Of a DNA stretch of 50,822 nt, positions 1 to 9,500 are shown in pieces. A program made the position numbers and the translations under genes. The notes under the pieces were generated by a model that saw nothing but the letters and a program-made list of their open reading frames with translations, was not told the DNA's origin and searched no databases. Within the stretch, counting starts at the first letter, position 1. Every line of letters begins with the position of its first letter. The DNA comes from Gemmatimonadota bacterium (GTDB taxonomy: Bacteria; Gemmatimonadota; Gemmatimonadetes; Longimicrobiales; Gaopeijiaceae), in NCBI GenBank assembly GCA_022340865.1, contig JAJDNC010000090.1, forward strand, positions 1-50,822. Direction: 5' to 3'.

Positions 1-150
1 TGAAGCTCACAACTCAACCCACCCAACCCTCAACATCCCTGCCCTCAGATTCCTCTCCGCCTCCTTTCTCCTCAGGCCGCTAAAAGGGCCTGGGATGGGC
101 GCATAGGCTCATGCGCGCGTGGTTTGACGCGATCCTGAAACCTCATGTAA

Positions 151-318
151 GGGCTGTCGCGCTTCCCAGACGCGCTGCTCTTCGGGTCGGAGAGCTTCGA
201 CGTGGGCATGCTGGGGGTGGCGGCCCTGCTGGTGCTGTGCTTCGCGACGGTGGCCACGTGGCAGCCCGCGCGGCGGGCCACCCAGGTGGATGCGCGGGAC
301 GCGCTGGCTGCGGAGTGA
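151..318 (+). pseudogene. C-terminal remnant of an FtsX/ADOP-type ABC permease
   Basis: The reading frame ending at the TGA at 316-318 encodes a last transmembrane helix (about residues 15-36) followed by a PARRATQVDARDALAAE-type tail. That tail is the hallmark end of MacB/FtsX-like permeases, including the acidobacterial-type duplicated orphan permeases (ADOP). Upstream in the same frame there are stops at 136-138 and 148-150 and no start codon, so only about 55 codons survive. The rest of an expected 400-800 residue protein is missing. I therefore call it a decayed fragment, probably left by a deletion or recombination next to the tRNA gene at 363-446. A frameshift joining it to sequence left of the window cannot be excluded. 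Confidence 0.6.
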
Positions 319-362
319 GGCGGAGGAGCGGCGAGTACGACGCCGAGAAGGACAGAACCAAA

Positions 363-446
363 TGCCGGGGGTGGGATTCGAACCCACAAGGGATTGCTCC
401 CCGGGGATTTTAAGTCCCCTGCGTCTGCCAGTTTCGCCACCCCGGC
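363..446 (-). tRNA. tRNA-Leu (anticodon UAA)
   Basis: On the minus strand the acceptor 5' arm GCCGGGG (446 to 440) pairs with CCCCGGC (370 to 364), followed by discriminator A at 363. The anticodon loop reads CTTAAAA, giving UAA, flanked by the GGGGA/TCCCC stem. A long variable arm typical of class II tRNAs and a T-arm with GGTTCGAATCC are present. Length is 84 nt. The 3' CCA is not encoded, because the following bases are TTT. Confidence 0.97.
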
Positions 447-572
447 GGCGGAGAAAGGAGGACAGCCAACTTGACGAGTACGCCCAGGAAAGCAAGCCGC
501 ACCACGTAACGATGCACCCCTGGGGCACCCGCCCCGGGGTAGCTCCCCGGGTGGCGCCGCGGCCGGGTGAGC

Positions 573-584
573 GGGTATATACCC
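573..584 (+). promoter_or_regulatory. Palindromic TATA-like element upstream of trmH
   Basis: GGGTATATACCC is a perfect 12-bp palindrome 38 nt before the trmH start, in otherwise very GC-rich DNA. The central TATATA could act as a -10 element, with a transcription start near 588. No convincing -35 box lies 16-18 bp upstream, so it may be an operator or a chance palindrome. Confidence 0.3.
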
Positions 585-622
585 CGAAAGGCTCCCGCTT
601 CCGACACTCGCCTTGGGCGCGC

Positions 623-1279
623 ATGGGACCCCAACGCTTCCACCTCCTGAAGGCCACCCTGGCCCGACGGCAACCGGACCTCACGGTCCTCATGGACCGG
701 GTGGACAAGGCACACAATTTCTCGGCGATCCTGCGGAGCTGTGACGCCGTCGGCATCCTGGAGGCCCACGTCGTTCCGCCCGACGAAGGACTCGACGTCC
801 ACCATGCCGCCTCGGGCGGTACCGCCAAGTGGGTCGCGGTGCGCAAGCATCCCGACGTCCCCACGGCACTGGCCCACCTTCGAGCCGCGGGGTTCACGGT
901 GCTCGCGGCCCACCGCAGCGGGGAGGCGCGGGACTACCGCAACGTGGACTTCACGCGTCCCACCGCCCTGGTCCTCGGGGCGGAGCTCCTCGGCGTCTCC
1001 GCCGAAGCGGTCCGCACGGCCGACGGCCTGGTGGCGATCCCCATGATGGGGATGGTGGAGTCGCTGAACGTATCCGTCGCCGCCGCCATCCTCCTCTATG
1101 AGGCACGTCGGCAGCGAGAGGCGGCGGGCATGTACGACGTGTCCCGTCTCGGTGATGCCGAGGCCCGCCGGATCCTCTTCGAGTGGGCGTACCCTCGGGT
1201 GGCGAAACTCTGTCGGCGCCAGCGAAGGCCCTATCCGCAACTCGGGCCGGACGGCGACATCCTCGACGAAGACGACTGA
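623..1279 (+). CDS. trmH: tRNA (guanosine(18)-2'-O)-methyltransferase TrmH
   Basis: SPOUT-class methyltransferase that uses SAM to 2'-O-methylate G18 in the tRNA D-loop. The 218-residue protein follows E. coli TrmH (229 aa) almost block by block: an N-terminal ARRQPDLTVLMDRVDKAHN segment with the RNA-binding Asn, the central VLGAELLGVS loop, and the SPOUT knot motifs IPMMGMVESLNVSVAAAILLYE around residues 135-157. A C-terminal extension of the SpoU_C type carries conserved YP and PYP residues. The reading frame stays open well upstream, but homology begins at the ATG at 623, so I use that start. The gene stands alone and is convergent with the gene at 1316. It lies close to a tRNA gene, but no shared transcript is possible because the strands differ. 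Confidence 0.95.
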   Translation: MGPQRFHLLKATLARRQPDLTVLMDRVDKAHNFSAILRSCDAVGILEAHVVPPDEGLDVHHAASGGTAKWVAVRKHPDVPTALAHLRAAGFTVLAAHRSGEARDYRNVDFTRPTALVLGAELLGVSAEAVRTADGLVAIPMMGMVESLNVSVAAAILLYEARRQREAAGMYDVSRLGDAEARRILFEWAYPRVAKLCRRQRRPYPQLGPDGDILDEDD

Positions 1280-1315
1280 GAGGGAGGCGGCACCGCGCGG
1301 GGCCGCGCCAGCCGA

Positions 1316-2689
1316 CTACTCGTTCCGTCCGAGCTGGAAGCGGAGCGAGTCCTCGATCCCCTCGCAGTCGAAGGAGAACCCGGACCGGAGGACCTTCTGG
1401 GGGATCACGCGCTGGCCCCACAGCAGGGCCTCCTCTCCCAGTTGGCCGAAGGCGGCCTTCACCGCGAAACCGGGAACCGGAATCACCGTGGGTCGGCCCA
1501 GGACGCGCCCGAGGACGTCGGTGAAGGTGGCGTTCGTCACCGCGTTGGGCGCGGTGGCGTTCACGGGTCCGCGCATGGACTCGTCGTGGATGACGTGCAC
1601 GATGAGCGCCACGAGATCGTCGAGGTCGATCCAGGAGAAGTACTGCCGGCCACTCCCGAGCCGTCCCCCCACCCCCATCTTGAACGGCAGCAGCATCTGC
1701 CCGAGGGCCCCACCCGCGGGCGAGATGGCGACCCCTGCCCTGAGACACGCCACCCGGATGCCGGCCCGGTCGGCCGGACCGGTGGCGGTTTCCCAGGCGC
1801 GTGTGACCTGCGCGAGGAATCCCCCGCCCGGCTTGGCATCCTCGGTGAGGCGCTCGGCTCCCCGGTTGCCGTAGTAGTTCACTCCGGACATCGACACGAG
1901 GACACGGGGTCCGTCCCGCATGGTGGCCAGAGTTCGCGCGATGAGCTCGGTGCCCTTGGTCCGGCTGTCGTGAATGGACTTCTTGCGTGCCTCGGTCCAA
2001 CGCCCGCCCGCGATGGAGGAGCCCGCCAGGTGGACCACCGCGTCGGCGCTCTCGAGGCCCGCCGCGTCGATCTCGCCGGTGGCGGGGTTCCAATAGACGG
2101 CGTCGTCGGCAAGACGCCGCCGGTCGCGTACGAGACGGATGACCCGGTGCCCCCCGGTGGTGAGGAAGTGCGAGAGCCCGGTGCCGATGAGCCCCGAGGC
2201 GCCGGTGATGGCCACGGTGAGCCGCGGGCGCCGCGCGTTCCGCGCATGGCGCGCCAGGTCGGCGGCGAGTCTCCGATGTCGGAACGCGAAGAGCCGGTCA
2301 AGCTCGCGGCGCAGGAGCGTCGGCGTCAGCGGGAGCCCCAGAACCGGCACCTCGAGCTCGATGTCGTCCTCCACCGCACAGCCCCCGCCCTCGAGAGGGA
2401 GGAAGCGGTGGGTGTGGGTCCACGACTTGAGGGGCCCCGTCACCTGCTCGTCCCGGAAGAGCCGCCCCGGCTCGTAGTCCCGGTGACGCAGCTCCCAGCG
2501 AAACGAGGTGGGCCCTTCGTGCACCCGCAGCACCACACGGGCACCCTCGCGGATGCCGTCGTCCTGGTGCTCGAAGTCCACGCGGGCCCAGGGAGGCGTG
2601 AGGCGTTGCAGCGAGCCCCTCCGCTCATGCCACGCGAAGACGCTCTCGGGAGCGTCCTTCGGCAAGTCCGTGCGGTAGGTGAGGTGCAT
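1316..2689 (-). CDS. TIGR01777 family epimerase with N-terminal SRPBCC domain (SDR39U1/YfcH-like)
   Basis: Predicted 457-residue two-domain protein. Residues 1 to about 155 form an SRPBCC (START-like) ligand-binding domain. Residues from about 160 form an extended SDR Rossmann domain with the glycine motif GASGLIG, the AxxxLAG-like segment VVHLAGSSIAGGRW, and a YYGNRG active-site region typical of TIGR01777. The C-terminal DUF1731-like tail includes the VIPQKVLRSGFSF segment. The substrate of this family is unknown. The ATG at 2689 begins 2 nt after the stop of the glycosyltransferase gene, and an AAAGGTG Shine-Dalgarno lies inside that gene's end. It is probably the last gene of the phosphorelay-glycosyltransferase operon. 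The open frame upstream to 2797 is only antecedent overlap. Confidence 0.88.
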   Translation of the reverse strand: MHLTYRTDLPKDAPESVFAWHERRGSLQRLTPPWARVDFEHQDDGIREGARVVLRVHEGPTSFRWELRHRDYEPGRLFRDEQVTGPLKSWTHTHRFLPLEGGGCAVEDDIELEVPVLGLPLTPTLLRRELDRLFAFRHRRLAADLARHARNARRPRLTVAITGASGLIGTGLSHFLTTGGHRVIRLVRDRRRLADDAVYWNPATGEIDAAGLESADAVVHLAGSSIAGGRWTEARKKSIHDSRTKGTELIARTLATMRDGPRVLVSMSGVNYYGNRGAERLTEDAKPGGGFLAQVTRAWETATGPADRAGIRVACLRAGVAISPAGGALGQMLLPFKMGVGGRLGSGRQYFSWIDLDDLVALIVHVIHDESMRGPVNATAPNAVTNATFTDVLGRVLGRPTVIPVPGFAVKAAFGQLGEEALLWGQRVIPQKVLRSGFSFDCEGIEDSLRFQLGRNE

Positions 2690-2691
2690 GG

Positions 2692-4122
2692 TCACCTTTC
2701 GTCGTCCGTCCTCTCGACAAGCGTGAACCCCTTGCGCGCCATCCGCCCCCACCCTTCTACGCCACGGAGCGCCGACCACGTTCCCTTCACCCGCCACCAG
2801 GCGGTGAGCTGCCTGTACCCGAGGTTCTCCGCCAACGCCAGGGCGAACAGACTGAGAAGGTCCTTCAGCCTCGGGTACCGTCGGAACGACAGCTCCTCCA
2901 GCGCCACCGCCGCGATCGAGAGCGCGACCCCCAGCACGATGGCCACCATGAGGAAGGCCACGACGTAGGCGTAGTCCGTCCGACCGCTCAAGACGGCGAC
3001 GGCGAACGCCACGTAGCCCAGAGCCTCCACCACCGGACCCAGCATCTCCAGGAAGAAGAAGTAGGGGAACGCCAGGAGGCCCGCCCGGCCGTATCGCGAG
3101 TTCATGAGCATGACCCGGTGTCGGGTGAGGGACTGGAAGAGACCGCGCTGCCAGCGGTCACGCTGCCGCGCCAGCTGGCGCAAGGTCTCCGGGCACTCGG
3201 TCCACGCCACCGGGTCCGGGACGAAGTGGATGGCATAGGGGATGCCTTGCTCGCGGCAGTGTCGGTGGAGCCGGACCACCAGCTCCATGTCCTCGCCCAC
3301 CGTGTCGGTGGCGTATCCGCCGGCATCCACCACCGTGCTCCGGCGGAACATGCCGAACGCCCCGGAGATCACCAGGGTGGCCCGGAGCGCGTCCCATCCC
3401 ATGCGTCCGGAAAGGAAGGCACGCAGGTACTCCAGCACCTGGAATCGGGCCCATACGTTTCGGGGCAGGCGCACGTCGAGAACCTGACCGTGGTCCACCA
3501 CGCAACCGTTGGCGATACGCAGGATGCCACCGGCGGCCACCGTATGGGCATCCTCCAGGAAGGGGCGCACGATGCGCACCAGCGCTTCCCGCTCCAGGAG
3601 CGAGTCGGCGTCCATGGCGCAGAAGAGCGGTGTCCGGCAGAAGTTGACCCCCGCGTTGAGGGCGTCCGCCTTGCCGCCGTTTTCCTTGTCTATGATCCAC
3701 AGGTTGGTATGGCGCTGGCTCCGGTAGATCTGTCGGACAGGACGGGTGTCGAGGAACGCCGTGGCGATGCGCGCCGTGGGCTTGAGATTGAACTCCGCCA
3801 CCAGACGCTCCAGGGTGCGGTCGGTGGACCCGTCGTTCACCACGATGATCTCGTATTCCGGGTAGTCCAGGGTGAGGAGCGAGCGCACCACCTCCACGCA
3901 CGTCGCCTCTTCATTGTACGCCGGAGCCAGGAGTGTGATGGGTGGCGCTCCCGCCCCGCGAACGAGATCGGCGAGGTCCAGGGACTTGAGGCGCCGCGCG
4001 TAGCGGCGCAGCGCTCCGAACGCGAACAGGCTGGTGATCAGGTAGACCGCGTTGAGGACGATGAAGTACGCGAGCACCACCCAGTTGAACGCCCCCAGAG
4101 CCTGCCAGACGAGGGTGCTCAC
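2692..4122 (-). CDS. Membrane processive glycosyltransferase, family 2 (BcsA/PgaC/HAS-like)
   Basis: Predicted 476-residue inner-membrane glycosyltransferase. An N-terminal helix spans residues 12-35. The GT-A domain has AYNEE (68-72), VNDGST (95-100), GGKADALN (149-156), the DAD metal/nucleotide site (171-173), the GED catalytic-base motif (276-278) and QRDRW (320-324). Several C-terminal helices follow. This D,D,D,QxxRW set defines processive synthases that polymerise and translocate polysaccharides such as cellulose, poly-GlcNAc or hyaluronan; the sugar cannot be told from sequence. The start is a GTG overlapping the stop of the HEAT gene by 4 bp (GTGA), so translation is coupled. No PilZ domain is seen, so any c-di-GMP control would have to act through a partner. 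Its neighbours suggest regulated exopolysaccharide synthesis. Confidence 0.88.
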   Translation of the reverse strand: MSTLVWQALGAFNWVVLAYFIVLNAVYLITSLFAFGALRRYARRLKSLDLADLVRGAGAPPITLLAPAYNEEATCVEVVRSLLTLDYPEYEIIVVNDGSTDRTLERLVAEFNLKPTARIATAFLDTRPVRQIYRSQRHTNLWIIDKENGGKADALNAGVNFCRTPLFCAMDADSLLEREALVRIVRPFLEDAHTVAAGGILRIANGCVVDHGQVLDVRLPRNVWARFQVLEYLRAFLSGRMGWDALRATLVISGAFGMFRRSTVVDAGGYATDTVGEDMELVVRLHRHCREQGIPYAIHFVPDPVAWTECPETLRQLARQRDRWQRGLFQSLTRHRVMLMNSRYGRAGLLAFPYFFFLEMLGPVVEALGYVAFAVAVLSGRTDYAYVVAFLMVAIVLGVALSIAAVALEELSFRRYPRLKDLLSLFALALAENLGYRQLTAWWRVKGTWSALRGVEGWGRMARKGFTLVERTDDER

Positions 4123-5198
4123 GTCCCCGCCTCCTCCCCCAGGACCTGCCGGGCCAGCGCCGCACGCGGATGATCCGAGTCGCTCAGGTCCCGAAGGAGC
4201 CGCATGCCCCCGGCCGCACGCAGACCGCGGGCCGCATGGATGGCCACCCATGGCGACGGATCCGACATGGCCCCGAGGAGCCTCGGGAGGTCATCCTCCT
4301 CGCCCACGATACCCAGAGCGTCCAGGGCGTGGACGCGCACGACGTTGTCCGGTGAGGCGCAGCGGGCGCGCACGGCGGCCACATGCTCGGGGGTGCCCAC
4401 CGCTGCCAGGAGCCTCAGCGCCGAGGCCACCAGCTCCCTGTCGTCCTCTGTCGACACCACCGCGGCCGCCAGGTCGCCGGCATCGAAGTCCCTGAGCATG
4501 GTCAGCGCCTCGGCGGCGACCGCTCTCACCCACGGGGCTCCATGGGCATCCCCGAAGCTCGCCCGCAGAGCCGGAGCCGCCGCCGGGCCTACCGCGGCCA
4601 GCATGGAAGCCATGAAGCTCCGGCTCCATCCCTCGAAGCGATGCAGATGCTCGAGGACGCGCGCCGCGTGCTCCGGGTGCTCGCTGCTGGCCAGGGCGCG
4701 CGCAGCCACCATGGCCACCAGGGGCGACGGATCGTCCAGCGCCTTCACCACCTCGGGAGCGTATGGGGGCAGACCCAGCGATCCCAGGGTCTGCACGGCC
4801 CGGGTCCGCACCTCCACCTCCCGGCTGTGGGCGCGCCGGGCGATGGGGGCCAGGTAGGGCTCCGCGAGCGTCTGGAGCACCCGACGCTCCTCGCCCTTGA
4901 CCCGCCGGGCGTACTCCAGGGCGAAGCGCACGAAGTGGAGCCTGTGCTGGGGCGCGACGAGCTCGTGCACCCTCGGCGCTGAGGCCGGATCCGACAGCGC
5001 GAGGAGCACGGGCTCCTCCCAGCGTGCGGAGAGCTGCTCCCACAGGCGCTGGCGTCGGTCGGTATGTATGCGCAGATACACCGCGTAGGCGGCGAACACC
5101 AGCGCCATGAGGATGAGAGCCCCGACTACGAGCGCCAGGAGCCAGAGAGCGGAGGTCCGCAAGCCCATGGCCTCGACGAGGCCGACGACGCTGGACAC
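4119..5198 (-). CDS. Membrane-anchored HEAT-repeat protein
   Basis: Predicted 359 residues. One N-terminal transmembrane helix (about residues 14-41) is followed by a basic juxtamembrane stretch, and then helical repeats to the end. Recurring units of the type DPSPLVAMVAARALASS, DNVVRVHALDALGIVGEED and DPSPWVAIHAARGLRAAGG identify HEAT/PBS-lyase-like repeats, which serve as protein-binding scaffolds. The start is GTG with an AGAGG box 4 nt upstream, 6 nt after the response-regulator gene. The stop overlaps the glycosyltransferase start. It lies between the signalling genes and the synthase, so it is a good candidate for the adaptor that links them. No enzymatic motif is visible. Confidence 0.75.
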   Translation of the reverse strand: MSSVVGLVEAMGLRTSALWLLALVVGALILMALVFAAYAVYLRIHTDRRQRLWEQLSARWEEPVLLALSDPASAPRVHELVAPQHRLHFVRFALEYARRVKGEERRVLQTLAEPYLAPIARRAHSREVEVRTRAVQTLGSLGLPPYAPEVVKALDDPSPLVAMVAARALASSEHPEHAARVLEHLHRFEGWSRSFMASMLAAVGPAAAPALRASFGDAHGAPWVRAVAAEALTMLRDFDAGDLAAAVVSTEDDRELVASALRLLAAVGTPEHVAAVRARCASPDNVVRVHALDALGIVGEEDDLPRLLGAMSDPSPWVAIHAARGLRAAGGMRLLRDLSDSDHPRAALARQVLGEEAGT

Positions 5199-5204
5199 GG
5201 GCCT

Positions 5205-6500
5205 CTAGCCGGCGCGGGGCTCGCGCCCGCGACGTATGAGCCGATGCACCCGCGCCACCAGCTCCGTGGCGGAGAACGGCTTGACGATGTAGTCGTCGGC
5301 GCCGAGCTGAAATCCGCGCACGATATCGGTCTCGCCACCCAGAGCCGTCAGCATGATGATGGGAATCCGGGCGTAGGAGGGTGTCTTGCGGAGGCGCTGG
5401 AGCACCTCGAACCCGTCCATGCCCGGCATCCTCACATCCAGGAGTACCATGGCGGGGGTCTGTTCCAGGGCACCGCGGTACGCGTCCTCCCCGTCGGCGT
5501 AGCGCACGACCCGGAAGCCCTCCTTCTCGAGCCTGTGGGAGAGAATCTTCGCCGTGATGTCGTCGTCCTCCGCCACGAGGACGAGAGCGTCCGCGACCCC
5601 GTCGACGGACTCGGCCGATCCCAGGATGCGGTTTCCGCCCGCGGCCTGAGCCTTGTACGCCAGCGCCCGCGCCCGGTCGACGGCCTCGGAACGGGGACAC
5701 GCCTCGCCTGCGATGACCACGCCCGCCGACGCCGTCAGACGGAACGTCTCGCCGTCGAGGCCGGGGATCGCTGCCCGACGCACGGCATCCACCAGTCGGC
5801 CCGCCTGCTCTCGGGCACGCTCCGGATCGGGGTCCCGGACCAGGAGCCCGAACTCGTCCGCGGCAAGGCGTGCCAGCACGACGTCCTCGGGGGTGAAGAC
5901 GCGCTGCAGGGCAGCCGCGACGCGTGCCACGACCATGTCGCCCACCCCCCAGCCGTGCCCCTCCAGGAGGTCCCGCATGGAGTCCAGGACCGCGACCACC
6001 ACACCAGCTCCGTCGCCTTCGCCGAGACCTTCGAGCTCCCTGGTGATCCGCGCGAGATTCGCCAGGCCCGTGAGGGGATCCCGGCCACCCTCCCGGGGGA
6101 GCGTCGCCGCACGCTCCAGGCGGTCGGTGATGTCGGCCGCAAAGATGTCGGGGTCGAAGGGCTTCTCCACGTACGCGTCGACATCCAGCCCATAGCACTC
6201 CGCTCTGACCTCCGGATCCGTGTAGCTGGTGATGACGACGACGGGAACCGTCGCTGTGCGGGTGTCCCTCCGGAGCTCGGCGAGGAGGACACGGCCGTCG
6301 GTGTCCGGCAGGATCAGGTCGAGGATGATGAGGGCCACATCCTTCTTGGCGAGCTCCTCGCGCGCGGCGGCCGCGGTACCCGTCAGCACCACATCGCGAT
6401 CCGCAGCAGCGAGGATCACCGAAAGGAGGTGCTGGATCTCGGGCGCGTCCTCGACGACGAGCACCCGTATGCGGCGGGAGCGCGTCCGACGCGTGGTCAC
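5205..6500 (-). CDS. Response regulator REC - degenerate GGDEF - REC
   Basis: Predicted 431-residue regulator. REC1 (about residues 11-125) has acidic ED at 17-18, phospho-acceptor D61 and the KPF switch lysine region. The middle domain (about 135-300) has a GGDEF fold opening (DPLTGLANLARI), but the signature reads AADEF where active cyclases have GG[DE]EF. The upstream LDS-RD metal segment is also altered, so cyclase activity is unlikely. REC2 (about 308-425) has D355 in LLDVRMPGMDG and a KPFS motif. The start is GTG, overlapping the kinase stop by 4 bp. It probably receives phosphate from the HPt/kinase chain at two sites and passes a conformational signal to the HEAT-glycosyltransferase pair. 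Confidence 0.88.
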   Translation of the reverse strand: MTTRRTRSRRIRVLVVEDAPEIQHLLSVILAAADRDVVLTGTAAAAREELAKKDVALIILDLILPDTDGRVLLAELRRDTRTATVPVVVITSYTDPEVRAECYGLDVDAYVEKPFDPDIFAADITDRLERAATLPREGGRDPLTGLANLARITRELEGLGEGDGAGVVVAVLDSMRDLLEGHGWGVGDMVVARVAAALQRVFTPEDVVLARLAADEFGLLVRDPDPERAREQAGRLVDAVRRAAIPGLDGETFRLTASAGVVIAGEACPRSEAVDRARALAYKAQAAGGNRILGSAESVDGVADALVLVAEDDDITAKILSHRLEKEGFRVVRYADGEDAYRGALEQTPAMVLLDVRMPGMDGFEVLQRLRKTPSYARIPIIMLTALGGETDIVRGFQLGADDYIVKPFSATELVARVHRLIRRGREPRAG

Positions 6501-9500
6501 GTTTCTACATCCTCCGGCGGGACCAGCGCGAACAGCGAGCTGAGGGTCTCGCGCAGCCTTGGCTCCAGCCTGTCACCCTTTTGCAGGATGCCCGACGCCA
6601 TGTCGCTGAGCTCCTTGTGTTCCTGATGCGTGAGCTCCTTGGCGGTGAGGACGATCACCGGCAGCCCCGTGTAGAGAGGGTCGGCGCGGAGGTTGTGCAG
6701 GAAGGTCATGCCGTCCATCACGGGCATGATCATGTCCAGGAGCACCGCGTCGGGTGCCTCGCTGTGGACCGCGTCGAGGCCCGCCTGCCCGTCTTCCGCG
6801 GTGACCACCTCGAGGCCGAAGCGATGCAGATAACCCTCGAGCAGACGGCGCGTGGACTCCTCATCCTCCACCACCAGGACCCGGCCCCCTCGCTTGCGCA
6901 CGAGATTTCGCCACAAGACCCGGAGTAGGTCTTCGCGGTCGAAGGGCTTCGTCACCAGATCCACGGCGCCCAGCAGACGCCCGCGCCCCTCCCCCGCAAC
7001 GATGCTCACCACCACCACCGGGATCTTTCGAAGCTCCGGATCGGCCTTGAGCTTCTGCAGCACCTCCCAACCCGTCATGCCCGGCATCATGAGATCCAAC
7101 GTGATGAGGTCGGGCTTGTTGTCACGCGCGGCCTGGATCCCCTCCTCGCCGGTCCCGGCCGTGATGACCCGACATCCGAACTCCTCGAGGTAGTGGCTCA
7201 TGAGGACGCGGGAGTCCTTCTCGTCGTCCACCACGAGCACCTGGAAGTCCCGCATCCGAGGTGCCGGTGCCGCGGCCTCCCGGGTCGCGGCGGGCGCTGC
7301 CTCCTCGGCCTCCTCCTTCTCCCCTCTTCCTTCCTCCGCCTCTTCCTTGAGCGGCTTCCTGGCCCGCTCACCCATGACGATGGTGAACGTGGAGCCCTTC
7401 CCCATCTCGGATGCCACGATGAGATCGTAACCCATGAGCAGACAGATGGAGCGGGAGATCGCCAGTCCGAGTCCTGTGCCTCCGTACTTGCGCGCCGTGC
7501 CCGCTTCGGCCTGCTGGAAGGCCTCGAAGATGGCCTCGAGGCGGTCCGGGGGGATGCCGATTCCGGTGTCCTCCACTGCGATGGCGACGGGAGTCCTGCC
7601 GTCGCCGGCCACGTCCACCCGTACCGTCACCGAGCCCTCGTGGGTGAACTTCAGCGCGTTGCCCACGAGGTTGATGATGACCTGCTTGAGCTTGGCCGAG
7701 TCGGTCTCGACGGCGTCGACCTGCTCCGGCGCGTCGGCGATGAGGGCGACGTTGCCCTCCTTCACCCTGGCCTGCCCCTCCAGCTGCTGCACCGTCTCCA
7801 CGACCAGGCCGCGCAGGTCCACGGGCTCGATGATGAGCTCCATGCGCCCCGCCTCGACCTTGGCCAGGTCCAGAACCTCGTTGATGAGCTCCAGCAGGTG
7901 CTTGCCGTTGGCCAGCACCCGCTGGAGAAAGCCCACGTCCTTGTCGTTGAGGTTCCCCCCCTTGTTCTTCAGCAGGATGTTGGTGAAGCCGATGACGGAG
8001 TTGAGGGGTGTGCGCAACTCGTGGCTCATGTTGGCGAGAAAGTCGCTCTTCGCCTTGTTGGCGGCCTCGGCCTCCTCCTTGGCGACGCGCAGGGCTTCCT
8101 CCGCACGGACCCGGGGCGTTACGTCCTTGCCGAACAGCACGGCTCCGGCGATGCCCTCTTCGCCCTGAATCGGGTTGGCGTACAGCTCGAAGTAGCTCAG
8201 CTGGCCCCCCACCTGGTCGGTGCGAAGCGCCACGTTGCGGTCCCCTCGCAGGGCGCGGTCGTACACGTCCCGGTACCACTCCACGTCTTCGGGGCTGAAC
8301 GTCTCGTCGGGGAGTTGCCCCACGGCCGGCTCCCGGCCGGTTGCGGCCTCGATGGCCAGCGAGAATGCGGAGTTGAACGTGATGAGGCGATGGTCCCGAT
8401 CCACGGACCAGATGGCGTCGCCGGTGTTCTCCACCAGGGCGGTGAGGTTCGCCTCCGACGCGGCCAGCTGGCGCTCCGCCAGGCGTTGCTCCGTCACGTC
8501 GCGGAAGATCCCCTGCGTGGCCACGGCGAGTCCACGGTCGAACTGGGCGGCGGCGCTGCCCGACAGGATCACCACGCGTCCGTCGGCGGAGATGAACTCC
8601 ACATTGAAGCGTCGGGCGGGTGCCCCGGAGAGCACCCGCGTGAACTCTTCCTTCAGACGGCCCACCCACGCGGGGTGCACGATATCGAAGACGTTCTTCC
8701 GCTCCAGGTCCTCGTCGGTGTAACGGAGCACGCGCTTCCAGGCACTGTTCACGTACAGGAACCGGCCGTCGGGCGCCACGGTCTGGATGAGGTCGTTGGC
8801 GTTGTCCAGGAAGTCCTGGATTCGAGCCCGTCCTTCCTTCAGGGCCTCCTGGGCCTGGGCCCGCACCGACACCTCCCGCGCAAGGGCGTCGTTGGCTTCC
8901 GTGAGGGCCCCGAGCACCTCCCCCTCCCTGCGGAACGTCAGGTACACGCTGAAGAGCAGCCCGGTGAGCATCGCGAGGTAGCTGGCGATCTTGAGCAGGT
9001 GCGCGGCGTCGAACATGGCGTCGAAGCGATGCTGCGACATGGACATGAAGGCCGCTTGGGTCATGGCCGAGATGAGCAGCGAGAGCAGCAGCCAGTGTTC
9101 GAAGGTGTCGCGCCGCCACCCGCCTTCCATGAGCAGGCCGAAGAACGCCGCCGCGAACAGGAACGCGGGCAGGAGCTCCGCGGGACGGCTCATGGGAAGG
9201 CCCGCGAAGTGGGCGTTCCTCAGGTGGTAGAACTGGAAGAAGAAGAGGTCGACCAGCGTCAGGACCAGCGCCGTCGCGTAGACGGATCCCTCGTGGACGG
9301 CTTCGCCGGCGCCGTGTCGCGCCTCCTTGCGCCAGGCCAGCACGGACCAGAACAGGAAGAGGGAAAGGAACACCCGCTCCGCGGTCCAACTCCAGGCGAA
9401 GAGATTCTCGACCTCCTGCCCCGTCGTGGTCAGTCTCGCGAGGACCTGGGGCGTGGTGAGGATGACGTGGTTGAGGTCGAGAATGCCGGCTCCCAGGAAG

